Below, one piece after another: positions 1 to 8,214 of a stretch of DNA of 64,000 nucleotides. Source of the DNA: Bradyrhizobium huanghuaihaiense (GTDB taxonomy: Bacteria > Pseudomonadota > Alphaproteobacteria > Rhizobiales > Xanthobacteraceae). Numbering within the stretch: the stretch's first letter is position 1; each line of letters begins with the position of its first letter. The position numbers and the translations under genes were made by a program. The notes under the pieces were generated by a model. The model had not been told where the DNA came from. It worked only from the letters and a program-made list of their open reading frames with translations, and ran no database searches. The stretch spans positions 62,001 through 126,000 of the forward strand of contig NZ_VLLA01000021.1 in assembly GCF_007830635.1 (NCBI RefSeq), in the 5' to 3' direction.

Positions 1-432
1 GGAGCGCGGCGGCTGGCCGATGCCTGCGCCTCCATCCGGCCGGTCCTGCAGGAGATCAACCAGGAGACGTCTTTTCAGATGTACCGGGCCGACGCTCTGT
101 CTGGAATTTTGCGACCTGTCCGTCCCCCGAAAACGCCGGAGACGGACGAGCCCGAGGCGGCACCGCCGAAAACGCCCAAAGCGACGGAAGAGACGGATCG
201 AGAGCTGATCCAGAGTGTGCTGGGAAGCGGCCAGGACACCTGGCAGCTCGTCGCCGTGATCAATCCCCGTGCGATCGGATGGATCGATCTCGGCGCCGGT
301 CAACGGCTCTCCTATTTTCCGCCGACGGAGCCGCTGGATCCCGGGCTCATCAAGTCGCTTCGCGCCGGGCCGTTCCAGGCGCTGTTTGCAAACAACCAGA
401 CTGCCATCGTTCGCATCCCGTGCGAGCGCTGA
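1..432 (+). CDS. C-terminal part of an unknown protein (5' end outside window)
   Basis: The frame is open from the first base and ends at a TGA at 430-432, so only the last 143 residues are visible. The visible part has a helical start, a Pro/Glu/Lys-rich linker (about residues 40-66, with PPKTPE and PPKTPK) and a compact C-terminal domain with the stretch WQLVAVINPRAIGWIDLGAG that ends IVRIPCER. I do not recognise the family. It precedes a sugar-nucleotide gene by about 100 bases, but nothing shows that it belongs to the glycan locus. The internal ATG at 79 is not taken as the start because the frame continues upstream without a stop. Confidence 0.6.
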   Translation, partial: GARRLADACASIRPVLQEINQETSFQMYRADALSGILRPVRPPKTPETDEPEAAPPKTPKATEETDRELIQSVLGSGQDTWQLVAVINPRAIGWIDLGAGQRLSYFPPTEPLDPGLIKSLRAGPFQALFANNQTAIVRIPCER

Positions 433-535
433 CCTCAGGCATTCTCCGTCACGAACCAAAGCGCATCTGGCGCGCAGATCGGTGGCGCGCTATGGACGTG
501 GAAATGACACTCGCCTCTCACCGACAGCTCGATCG

Positions 536-1759
536 ATGTCGCAAACTCCCCACGCTATGCTGAGACAGGCCGTTATCCTCGTCGGCGGGCTTGGCACCCG
601 GCTTGGCGAGCGCACCAGGCTGGTTCCGAAGCCGATGCTCGACATCGGCGGGCGGCCGTTCCTCGACACGCTCATCGACGAACTCGTCCGCTATGGCATG
701 TTCGATGAAATCGTCCTGCTTGCCGGCCACAAGGCGGAGATCGTCGAGACGCACTACGCCGAGGCCGCGAGGGGATCCACGCGAATCATCGTGTCGCGCG
801 AGTCCGAGCCGCTCGGCACCGGCGGTGCGCTCGTGCATGCGCGCGACTTGCTGCACGACCGCTTCCTGCTGCTCAACGGCGACTCTCTGTTCGACTTCAA
901 CCTGCTGGATCTGATCGCGCGCGCGCAGGACGGGCGCGTTCACATGGCGCTGCGCGACGGCGTGATCGGGGATCGCTACGGGCGCGTCGCCCTCGACGGC
1001 GACGTGGTCCGCGATTTCATCGCTCCGGGCGCAGGCGCCACAGGCCCGGTCAATGCCGGCATCTACGTCGTCGACAAGTCCGTTCTCGCTGATATCGCGA
1101 AGCTGCCCGCTTCGCTCGAGCAGGACGTGTTTCCCGGTCTCGTTTCGCGCGGCGAGCTGCGCGGCACGGCCTATCGCGGCTATTTCATCGACATCGGCAT
1201 CCCCGATGATTTCGCGCGCGCCGATCGCGAGCTGCGCGAGAAGCTGCGGCGTCCCGCCGTGTTCTTCGATCGCGACGGCGTGCTCAACCACGATTCCGGC
1301 TACACGTTCGAGACGCACAAGCTCGAATGGATCGAGGGGGCGCGCGAGGCGGTGAAGGCGGTCAACGACGCCGGCTATTTCGCCTTCGTCATCACCAATC
1401 AATCCGGCGTCGCGCGCGGCTATTACGAAGAGCATCACATCGTTACCCTGCACCGCTGGATGGCGGACCAGATGGCAGAGGTCGGCGCGCATATCGACGC
1501 CTTCGAATATTGCCCGGATCATCCCGACGGAACCGTCGCGCGCTATTGCCGCACGAGCGACCGCCGCAAGCCGGCGCCGGGCATGATCACCGACCTCGCG
1601 CAGCGCTTTCCGGTCGACATGACGCGCAGCATGGTGATCGGCGACAAGCCGAGCGACATCGAGGCCGCGCGGGCTGCCGGCCTCCCCGGCCATCTGTTCG
1701 AGGGCGGCAATCTCGAGGCGTTCGTGAGAGCGCGCCTGAACCCGGCCGGCAAGGCTTAG
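536..1759 (+). CDS. Fused sugar-1-phosphate nucleotidyltransferase / HAD-IIIA phosphatase (HddC-GmhB type)
   Basis: A 407-residue bifunctional protein. Residues about 11-235 are a nucleotidyltransferase: VGGLGTRLGERTRLVPKPM at 16-34 is the nucleotide-binding signature, with NGDSLFDFN later. Residues about 238-405 are a HAD-IIIA phosphatase with FDRDGVLN (nucleophile region, about 242), ITNQSGVARG and GDKPSDIEAA (about 368). The pairing suggests dephosphorylation of D-glycero-D-manno-heptose 1,7-bisphosphate followed by nucleotidyl transfer to the 1-phosphate, giving an NDP-heptose. The zinc loop normally seen in GmhB is degenerate: CPDHPDGTVARYC replaces the usual C-x-H...C-x-C arrangement. 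ATG 536 is chosen because the upstream in-frame sequence is not domain-like; ATG 557 is also possible. No heptose isomerase or kinase lies in the window, so the substrate is inferred. Confidence 0.85.
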   Translation: MSQTPHAMLRQAVILVGGLGTRLGERTRLVPKPMLDIGGRPFLDTLIDELVRYGMFDEIVLLAGHKAEIVETHYAEAARGSTRIIVSRESEPLGTGGALVHARDLLHDRFLLLNGDSLFDFNLLDLIARAQDGRVHMALRDGVIGDRYGRVALDGDVVRDFIAPGAGATGPVNAGIYVVDKSVLADIAKLPASLEQDVFPGLVSRGELRGTAYRGYFIDIGIPDDFARADRELREKLRRPAVFFDRDGVLNHDSGYTFETHKLEWIEGAREAVKAVNDAGYFAFVITNQSGVARGYYEEHHIVTLHRWMADQMAEVGAHIDAFEYCPDHPDGTVARYCRTSDRRKPAPGMITDLAQRFPVDMTRSMVIGDKPSDIEAARAAGLPGHLFEGGNLEAFVRARLNPAGKA

Positions 1760-1816
1760 GCGGCCTTACAAAAACTGCTGCATCCCCGGGCATTTGGCAG
1801 CTTTCGGGTGCTGCTC

Positions 1817-1844
1817 TGTTGCGCGCGACGGCCAGTGTGCTATA
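1817..1844 (+). promoter_or_regulatory. Possible sigma70-type promoter for the legB operon
   Basis: TTGCGC (1817-1822) and TATAGC (1839-1844) are separated by 16 bases and lie about 50 bases upstream of the legB ATG, in the only sizeable gap before the tightly overlapping legB-legC-legG-legI block. Judged by eye only. Confidence 0.35.
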
Positions 1845-1893
1845 GCGGCCATCTTGTTGCGAATACTGGCTTAATCGCCTTTTGGGGTCCGGC

Positions 1894-2913
1894 ATGGCAG
1901 ATCTGAGGGACGCCCGCGTCCTCGTTACCGGCAGCGACGGCTTCATCGGTTCGCATGTCGTCGAGGAGCTGGTGAAAGCCGGAGCCCGCGTCAAGGCGGT
2001 CGTCTACTACAACTCCTTCAATTCCTGGGGCTGGCTGGATACTGTTCCCGCCGACATCATGAAGTCCGTGGAGGTGGTCGCCGGCGACATCCGCGATCCG
2101 CATTTCATGATCGCAGCCGCCAGCGGCTGCACCGACGTGCTGCATTTGGCGGCGCTGATCGCGATCCCCTTCTCCTATGTCGCGCCCGATTCCTATGTCG
2201 AGACCAATGTGCGCGGCACCGTCAACGTGCTCCAGGCGGCGCGCATGGCCGGCGTGCGGCGCTTCGTGCAGACCTCGACCAGCGAGGTCTACGGCACGGC
2301 GCAGATCGTGCCGATCAAGGAGAACCATCCGCTGGTCGGCCAATCGCCCTACTCGGCCTCGAAGATCGCCTCCGACCAGATGGCGCTGTCGTTCCAGGCC
2401 TCGTTCGACATGCCGGTCGTCGTCATCAGGCCGTTCAACACCTATGGACCGCGGCAGTCGGCACGCGCGGTGATCCCGACCATCATCAGCCAGATCGCGA
2501 CCGGCAAGCGCAGGATCCGTCTCGGCGCGGTCAGTCCGACGCGCGACTTCTCCTTCGTCACCGATACCGCGCGCGGCCTGATCGCAGGCCTCACCGCGCC
2601 GGCCGAACAATGCGTCGGCCAGACCATCAATCTCGGCAGTGGCTTCGAGATCTCGGTCGGCGCGACCGTCGAGATGATCGCCGATGTGATGGGCGTGAAG
2701 ATCGAGATCGAGACCGACGAGGCGCGCCTGCGTCCGGCCAACAGCGAGGTCGAGCGGCTCTGGGCCGACAATTCCAAGGCACGCCAGCAGCTCGGCTGGA
2801 GCCCGGAATTCGGCGGCATCGACGGCATGCGCCAGGGCATCGTGAAGACGGTGAACTGGTTCACCAATCCCGCCAATCTCAGCCGTTACAAGGCGGACGT
2901 CTACAATGTCTGA
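1894..2913 (+). CDS. legB: NAD-dependent 4,6-dehydratase, LegB family
   Basis: A 339-residue extended SDR. It has a Rossmann signature VTGSDGFIGSH near residue 10, the TSTSEVYG strand near 126-133 and the catalytic pair Y153/K157 in YSASK. The segment YYNSFNSWGWLD is characteristic of the legionaminic-acid dehydratase family. LegB makes the 4-keto-6-deoxy derivative of (GDP- or UDP-)GlcNAc, the first committed step. ATG 1894 is preferred over the in-frame TTG at 1882. Its stop overlaps the start of legC by 8 bases (2906-2913), so the two are translationally coupled. The downstream gene set supports the Leg assignment over a generic GDP-mannose dehydratase. Confidence 0.88.
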   Translation: MADLRDARVLVTGSDGFIGSHVVEELVKAGARVKAVVYYNSFNSWGWLDTVPADIMKSVEVVAGDIRDPHFMIAAASGCTDVLHLAALIAIPFSYVAPDSYVETNVRGTVNVLQAARMAGVRRFVQTSTSEVYGTAQIVPIKENHPLVGQSPYSASKIASDQMALSFQASFDMPVVVIRPFNTYGPRQSARAVIPTIISQIATGKRRIRLGAVSPTRDFSFVTDTARGLIAGLTAPAEQCVGQTINLGSGFEISVGATVEMIADVMGVKIEIETDEARLRPANSEVERLWADNSKARQQLGWSPEFGGIDGMRQGIVKTVNWFTNPANLSRYKADVYNV

Positions 2914-4120
2914 GGCAATTGTGGGAACGGCCGCGACCAAAGCGCTCACATTCGATCCGAAGGCCGTGGTCGATGCCGTCCGGCGCGCCGCGGGCACGCC
3001 CAACGGCATCCTCGGCCTGCATGAGCCGGTATTTGCAGGCAACGAAGTCTCCTATCTCGAAGAGTGCATCAAGAGCACCTTCGTCTCCTCGGTCGGCCCG
3101 TTCGTCGACCGCTTCGAGCGCATGCTGGAAGAGGTGACGGGCGCAAGGCGCGCGGTCGCCGTCGTCAACGGCACGGCGGCGCTGCACGCCTGCTTCCGCC
3201 TCGCCGGCGTCGAGCCCGGCGAGGAGGTGATGTCGCCGGCGCTGACCTTCATCGCGACCACCAATGCAATCGCCTATTGCGGGGCGGTGCCGCATTTCAT
3301 CGACAGCTCGCTCACGACGCTCGGCATGGACCCGCGCGCCCTCGCCGCACGGCTCGAGGCGATTGCGGAGCGCACGCCCAGGGGCGCCGTCAATCGCGAG
3401 ACCGGACGCCGCATCGCCGCGATCTCACCGATGCACACGTTCGGGCATCCCGTCGAGCTCGACGAGATCGCCGCGATCGCGCGTGACTGGGGCATCGCGC
3501 TGGTGGAGGATGCCGCGGAATCGCTGGGCTCGACCTACAAAGGCCACGCCGTCGGATCGCAGGCGCGGCTCGCGGCGCTGAGCTTCAACGGCAACAAGAT
3601 CGTCACCACCGGGGGCGGCGGCGCCATCCTCACCAATGACGAGGAGCTCGGACGCCGCGCCAAGCATCTCACCACCACCGCGAAGCTGCCGCACAAATGG
3701 GCCTTCGTGCACGACGAGATCGGCTTCAACTACCGCCTGCCCAATCTGAACGCCGCGCTGGGCTGCGCCCAGCTCGAGCAGCTCGACGGTTTCCTGGCGA
3801 GCAAGCGCCGCCTCGCGGCGGCCTACGACCGCGTCTTTGCGGATGTGCCCGGCGTGCGCTTCTCCCGCGAGCCCGACGGCACCACGAGCAATTACTGGCT
3901 GAACGCGATCCTGCTCGACGAAGCCTACGCCGAGCGGCGCGACGACGTGCTCACGGCGCTGAACGAAGCCGGCTTCGGCGCACGCCCGGCCTGGACCCTG
4001 ATGCACCGCCTGCCGATGTTCGCGCAGAGCCCCCGCGGCGATCTAACCACCGCCGAATCGATCGAGCGCCGCCTGATCAACTTGCCGAGCAGCGCCAGCA
4101 TCAGGGCACGCGATGAATAG
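2906..4120 (+). CDS. legC: PLP aminotransferase, LegC family (DegT/DnrJ/EryC1)
   Basis: A 404-residue sugar aminotransferase. The PLP lysine is K231 in SFNGNKIVTTGGGG, VEDAAESLGS supplies the cofactor-binding Asp, and the substrate region contains GFNYRLPNLNAALG. It should aminate C4 of the 4-keto-6-deoxy sugar made by LegB, with glutamate as amino donor. It overlaps legB by 8 bases and the following legG by 8 bases (4113-4120), which indicates one operon. The length is normal for the LegC subgroup, slightly above the 370-390 residues of many DegT enzymes. Confidence 0.9.
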   Translation: MSEAIVGTAATKALTFDPKAVVDAVRRAAGTPNGILGLHEPVFAGNEVSYLEECIKSTFVSSVGPFVDRFERMLEEVTGARRAVAVVNGTAALHACFRLAGVEPGEEVMSPALTFIATTNAIAYCGAVPHFIDSSLTTLGMDPRALAARLEAIAERTPRGAVNRETGRRIAAISPMHTFGHPVELDEIAAIARDWGIALVEDAAESLGSTYKGHAVGSQARLAALSFNGNKIVTTGGGGAILTNDEELGRRAKHLTTTAKLPHKWAFVHDEIGFNYRLPNLNAALGCAQLEQLDGFLASKRRLAAAYDRVFADVPGVRFSREPDGTTSNYWLNAILLDEAYAERRDDVLTALNEAGFGARPAWTLMHRLPMFAQSPRGDLTTAESIERRLINLPSSASIRARDE

Positions 4121-5291
4121 CGGCGCGCGAAAGATCTGCTTCGTCACCGGCAGCCGGGCCGATTTCGGACTGCTGATCTGGCCGATGCGCGCGATCCGCG
4201 AGACATCAGGCCTGACGCTCCAGCTCATCGCGACCGGCATGCATCTCGCACCGGAGTTCGGCTACACCTTCAACACCATCATCGACGAGGGCTTCGAGGT
4301 CGACGAGCGCGTCGAAACGCTGCTCGCCAGCGACACCGGCGCGGGCGTCGCGAAATCGGTCGGGCTCGGCGTGATCGGATTTGCCGACGCCTTCGCACGG
4401 CTGCAACCCGATCTCGTTGTCCTGCTCGGGGACCGCTTCGAGATGTTCGCGGCCGCACAGGCCGCGATGTTCATGCGGCTGCCGATGGCGCATCTGTTCG
4501 GCGGCGACGTCACCGAAGGCGCGGTCGACGAATCCATCCGCCACGCGATCAGCAAGATGTCGCACCTGCATTTTGCCAGCAATGCGGGATCGGCACAGCG
4601 GCTGGTCCAGCTCGGCGAGGATCCATCCCGCATTCATACCATCGGTTCGGTCGGAATCGACGCCATCAGGCATCTCGACCTGATGGACCGCGACAGTATC
4701 GGCCGCGCGATCGGCCTGCCGCTCGGCCAGCACAATGCGCTCGTGACGTTCCACCCGGTCACGATCGAGGCCGGCCGCTCGATGGCTGAGCTCGACGAGC
4801 TGTTCGCGGCGCTGTCGACGCTCGATCCCGCCTTCCGCCTCATCTTCACGCTGGCCAATGCCGATGCCGAGGGACGCGCGCTGAACGAGCGGACCAAGGC
4901 GTTCGCGGCGAGCCGGCCGAACACCATCGCGGTCGCCTCGCTCGGGCAGCTCCGCTATCTCAGCCTGATGAGCCAGGTGGACGTCGTGATCGGCAACTCC
5001 TCGAGCGGCATTCTCGAAGCGCCGTCGTTCGGCGTTCCCACGGTTGATGTCGGCGACCGCCAGAAGGGACGCGAGCGCGCGGCTTCGGTGTTCCACGCCG
5101 CGTCCGAACGCGGTGCGATCGGTGCGGCGATCGCGCAAGCGCTTCAGCGTGGCCGCAAGGACACCGTCAATCCCTATGGCGACGGCGCTTCCAGCCGGCG
5201 ATTTGCCGACATCATTGCCGGCATTCCGGATTTCGGCCAGCTCCTGAAGAAAAGCTTCCACGAACTTCCGGCAAGCGGGGCGCGGCCATGA
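4113..5291 (+). CDS. legG: Hydrolysing NDP-GlcNAc-type 2-epimerase (LegG/NeuC family)
   Basis: A 392-residue UDP-GlcNAc 2-epimerase family protein. Signatures include VTGSRADFGLLIWPM near the N terminus, LVVLLGDRFEM, HLFGGDVTEGAVDESIRHA and VVIGNSSSGILEA. In the Leg pathway this hydrolysing epimerase releases the 2,4-diacetamido-2,4,6-trideoxy-mannose that LegI uses. Its presence is the main argument for legionaminic rather than pseudaminic acid, because the pseudaminic pathway uses PseG, a different fold. The ATG lies inside legC (overlap 4113-4120) and the stop overlaps legI by 4 bases (5288-5291). Confidence 0.9.
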   Translation: MNSGARKICFVTGSRADFGLLIWPMRAIRETSGLTLQLIATGMHLAPEFGYTFNTIIDEGFEVDERVETLLASDTGAGVAKSVGLGVIGFADAFARLQPDLVVLLGDRFEMFAAAQAAMFMRLPMAHLFGGDVTEGAVDESIRHAISKMSHLHFASNAGSAQRLVQLGEDPSRIHTIGSVGIDAIRHLDLMDRDSIGRAIGLPLGQHNALVTFHPVTIEAGRSMAELDELFAALSTLDPAFRLIFTLANADAEGRALNERTKAFAASRPNTIAVASLGQLRYLSLMSQVDVVIGNSSSGILEAPSFGVPTVDVGDRQKGRERAASVFHAASERGAIGAAIAQALQRGRKDTVNPYGDGASSRRFADIIAGIPDFGQLLKKSFHELPASGARP

Positions 5292-6358
5292 CGACGCACA
5301 CGCTGATCATCGCCGAAGCCGGCGTCAATCACGACGGCAGCCTGGACAAGGCACTGGCCCTGGTCGATGCGGCAGCCGACGCCGGTGCCGACATCGTCAA
5401 GTTCCAGACCTTCAATGCGAAGGCGCTGGCGGGCGGAGCGGCGAAGAAGGCCGACTATCAGCAGCGCACCACGGACGCCGCCGAGAGCCAGCTCGCCATG
5501 CTGGAGCGGCTGGAGCTGCCGCAGGCCGCTCACCACACACTGATCACGCGCGCCGCCGAACGCGGCATCGAATTCCTGTCGACGCCGTTCGATGACGCCT
5601 CCCTCGGCTTCCTGCTGTCGCTGAAGCTGCCGCGCATCAAGATCGGATCGGGCGATCTCACCAATGCCCCGTTGCTGCACGCGGCAGCAAAGGCTGGCGC
5701 GACGCTGATCCTGTCGACGGGCATGGCGACGCTCAGCGAGGTCGAGGAAGCGCTCGGCGTATTGGCCCATGGCTACGCGCAGCGCAACGATCCCGCCGGC
5801 ATCGCCTCGTTCCGCGCGGCATGGCGCGATCCGGCGGCGCGCGCCGCGCTGGCGCGGCACGTCAGCCTGCTGCATTGCACGACCGAATATCCCTGCCCCA
5901 TCACGGATGTGAACCTCGCCGCGATGGCGACGATGCGATCCGCGTTCCAGCTTCCCGTCGGCTACTCCGATCACACCGACGGTTTCGAGATTTCGGTCGC
6001 AGCGGTTGCGCTCGGCGCAACCATCATCGAGAAGCACCTGACGTTGGATCGCAATGCGCCCGGTCCTGATCACGCGGCCTCGCTCGAGCCTGATGATTTC
6101 AAGCGGATGGTCAGCGCCATTCGCAACGTCGAGGCTGCGCTCGGCGATGGCGTGAAGACGCCGAAGGAGTCCGAGGTCAGGAACGTGCCGGTGGCGCGCA
6201 AGAGCATCGTGGCGGCACGCGCGCTGAAGGCCGGCGAGATCATCGGCCCGGCCGACATCACCGCCAAGCGGCCGGGCGCGGGGCGGCCGCCGATCGAGTA
6301 TTGGTCCCTGATCGGAACCGCGGCGCCGCGGGCGCTCGAACCCGACGATCCGGTTTAG
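5288..6358 (+). CDS. legI: N-acylneuraminate/legionaminate synthase (LegI/NeuB family)
   Basis: A 356-residue two-domain synthase. The NeuB TIM barrel covers about residues 1-275 (AEAGVNHDGSLDKA near the start, KIGSGDLTN, LHCTTEYPCPITDVNL, GYSDHTDGFE, EKHLTLDR) and a C-terminal SAF/antifreeze-like domain covers about 290-350 (RSIVAARALKAGEIIGPADI-like). It condenses the hexose from LegG with phosphoenolpyruvate to form the nonulosonic acid. Its TAG (6356-6358) overlaps tail to tail with the stop of the minus-strand legH-like gene, with no room for a terminator. Confidence 0.92.
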   Translation: MTTHTLIIAEAGVNHDGSLDKALALVDAAADAGADIVKFQTFNAKALAGGAAKKADYQQRTTDAAESQLAMLERLELPQAAHHTLITRAAERGIEFLSTPFDDASLGFLLSLKLPRIKIGSGDLTNAPLLHAAAKAGATLILSTGMATLSEVEEALGVLAHGYAQRNDPAGIASFRAAWRDPAARAALARHVSLLHCTTEYPCPITDVNLAAMATMRSAFQLPVGYSDHTDGFEISVAAVALGATIIEKHLTLDRNAPGPDHAASLEPDDFKRMVSAIRNVEAALGDGVKTPKESEVRNVPVARKSIVAARALKAGEIIGPADITAKRPGAGRPPIEYWSLIGTAAPRALEPDDPV

Positions 6359-6966
6359 CGGCGAGGCTTTGCGGGAACCCCGCGCAGCACGGACCCGGGC
6401 GGCCATGAGCCCGTGACGACCGAGCCCATCGCCACCAGCGTATCGTTGCCGATGGAGATGTGATCGCGGACGCGGCTGCCGAGACCGACAAAGCAGTTGT
6501 CGCCGATCTCTGCGCCGCCGCCGACCACCGTTCCCGGAGAAAGATGCGTGTAGTGCCCGACGCGCACGTCGTGCTCGACGACTGCGGCCGAATTGATGAT
6601 GCAGTGATGGCCGATCATGCTTCGCGCATTGACGATCGCGCCCGGCATGATGACGCTGCCAGCCCCGATCGTCGCCGACGGCGAGACGAACGCGCGCGGA
6701 TGAATCACCGACGCCCAGCGCTTGAGCTGCAGCCGGCCGATCATCTGGCGGCGCGCGGGCCCCGCCTGCATCGTTCCGATCCCGACCACGAAGGCGGCAT
6801 CCGGATAGTTCGGCGCAACATCATCGGTTCCGAGGTAGCGCGCGTCCCCCAGCGTTCCCGGCTGGCGATCGAGGAAACCGACGACGTTGAACTGGCCCGA
6901 CAGCAGCGCGGCCTCATAGACCATGAAGGCATGTTCGCCGCCGCCAATGATGATCAGATCGTCCAT
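6355..6966 (-). CDS. legH: Sugar O/N-acetyltransferase, NeuD/PglD/LegH family
   Basis: A 203-residue protein with an N-terminal Rossmann-like part (LIIIGGGEHAFMVYEAA) and a left-handed beta-helix of hexapeptide repeats from about residue 85 (PSATIGAGSVIMPGAIVNA, then IGHHCIINSAAVVEHDVRVG containing the expected catalytic His). PglD/LegH enzymes acetylate the C4 amino group made by LegC; NeuD proteins of the same fold O-acetylate sialic acids, so the exact substrate is open. ATG 6966 (MDDLIII) fits the family start better than the codon at 6987. It is convergent with legI and divergent from the ptmE-like gene, which is unusual because the other pathway genes are on the plus strand. Confidence 0.82.
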   Translation of the reverse strand: MDDLIIIGGGEHAFMVYEAALLSGQFNVVGFLDRQPGTLGDARYLGTDDVAPNYPDAAFVVGIGTMQAGPARRQMIGRLQLKRWASVIHPRAFVSPSATIGAGSVIMPGAIVNARSMIGHHCIINSAAVVEHDVRVGHYTHLSPGTVVGGGAEIGDNCFVGLGSRVRDHISIGNDTLVAMGSVVTGSWPPGSVLRGVPAKPRR

Positions 6967-7081
6967 CGCGATTCCCTCGAGCCGCACCGATCTTAGCGAC
7001 GGGGGCGCGGCACTTCAAACCGCCGGACCGGGCCTGAAAACGCGAGATTTAACAAGGACAACGCGGGATCCCCTGGCGGGG

Positions 7082-7110
7082 TTGACGCCGCCTCCCGCAG
7101 CCGCGATATA
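7082..7110 (+). promoter_or_regulatory. Likely sigma70 promoter for the ptmE-like operon
   Basis: TTGACG (7082-7087), a 17-base spacer, then GATATA (7105-7110), about 55 bases upstream of the ATG at 7165, in the 198-base gap between divergent genes. Only a sequence match; it would start a transcript that reads through to the flippase and beyond. Confidence 0.5.
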
Positions 7111-7164
7111 GCAGGCTCAGCCGCGGGCGGCCCCCAATATCTGGCGTATACGAGGCAGATTGCC

Positions 7165-8214
7165 ATGAAATCCTGGCGTAAGGCCGTCGTTGGAACGCAG
7201 GCGACCGTGGGCGAGGCCATTGCCGCGATCGAGAGCGGAAGCATCCAGATTGCGCTCGTGCTCGACGACAAGAACCGCCTGCTCGGCGTGGTCACCGACG
7301 GCGACGTCAGGCGCGGGCTTCTGCGCGGCATCCCGCTCACCGGGCTTGCCACCGACATCATGAACCGCACGCCGGTGTCGGCTCCGGCGACGTTGTCCCG
7401 CGACGACCGCCTGCATCTGATGCGGCACAAGTCGATCAAGCAGCTCCCGCTTGTCGACGAGGGCGGCCATCTGGTCGTGGTCGAGACGCTCGACGAGCTG
7501 CTCGAGCCGCGCCATTATGCCAATCCGGTCCTGATCATGGCGGGCGGGCTCGGCGAGCGCCTGGGGGCGCTGACGCGCGACCTGCCCAAGCCCATGCTCA
7601 ATGTCGGCGGCAAGCCCCTGCTCGAGACGATCGTCCGCAACGTGGTCCAGCAGGGTTTTTCCAATATCTACATCTCGGTCAACTACAAGGCCGAGACGAT
7701 CAAGGGTCACTTCGGCGACGGCGCCGCCTTCGGCGCCAATATCCAGTACGTGCACGAGACCGAACGCCTGGGCACGGCCGGCGCGCTCGGGCTGTTTCCG
7801 ACGCCGCCGGATCTGCCGATGATCGTCACCAACGGCGACATCCTCACCACGATCAACTACGGCGCGCTTCTCGACTTCCACAACGGAACGCCGGCGGAAG
7901 CGACGATGGCCGTCCGCGAGCACAAGGTGCACGTCCCCTACGGCGTGGTTTCCACGTCGGAAGGTTTCCTCCAGACCATTCGCGAGAAGCCGACCGAAAG
8001 CTGGTTCGTCAGCGCCGGCATCTATGTGATTGGAAGCTCCGTCTTCCGCCATGTCACGCCCGGCGTCAGGATCGATATGCCGACCGTGCTGGAGCGCGTG
8101 ATCGCCGGCGAGGGACGTGTCGCGGTCTATCCGATCCGCGAATACTGGCTCGACATCGGCCGCCTGGAGGATTTCGAGCAGGCCCATGCGGAGTTTCATG
8201 AGGTCTTCCCGTGA
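7165..8214 (+). CDS. ptmE: CBS-domain nucleotidyltransferase (PtmE-like, probable GlcN/GlcNAc-1-P guanylyltransferase)
   Basis: A 349-residue fusion. Residues about 8-115 form a CBS pair (VLDDKNRLLGVVTDGDVRRG, then IKQLPLVDEGGHLVVVE) and residues about 120-348 form a sugar-phosphate nucleotidyltransferase (LIMAGGLGERLGAL, then LPKPMLNVGGKPLLE; later VTNGDIL and YWLDIGRLEDFEQA). Campylobacter PtmE has the same architecture and feeds GDP-activated amino sugar into the Leg pathway. The CBS pair may sense an adenyl nucleotide. It is the first gene of a tightly coupled block: its TGA (8212-8214) overlaps the GTG start of the next gene. Confidence 0.83.
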   Translation: MKSWRKAVVGTQATVGEAIAAIESGSIQIALVLDDKNRLLGVVTDGDVRRGLLRGIPLTGLATDIMNRTPVSAPATLSRDDRLHLMRHKSIKQLPLVDEGGHLVVVETLDELLEPRHYANPVLIMAGGLGERLGALTRDLPKPMLNVGGKPLLETIVRNVVQQGFSNIYISVNYKAETIKGHFGDGAAFGANIQYVHETERLGTAGALGLFPTPPDLPMIVTNGDILTTINYGALLDFHNGTPAEATMAVREHKVHVPYGVVSTSEGFLQTIREKPTESWFVSAGIYVIGSSVFRHVTPGVRIDMPTVLERVIAGEGRVAVYPIREYWLDIGRLEDFEQAHAEFHEVFP

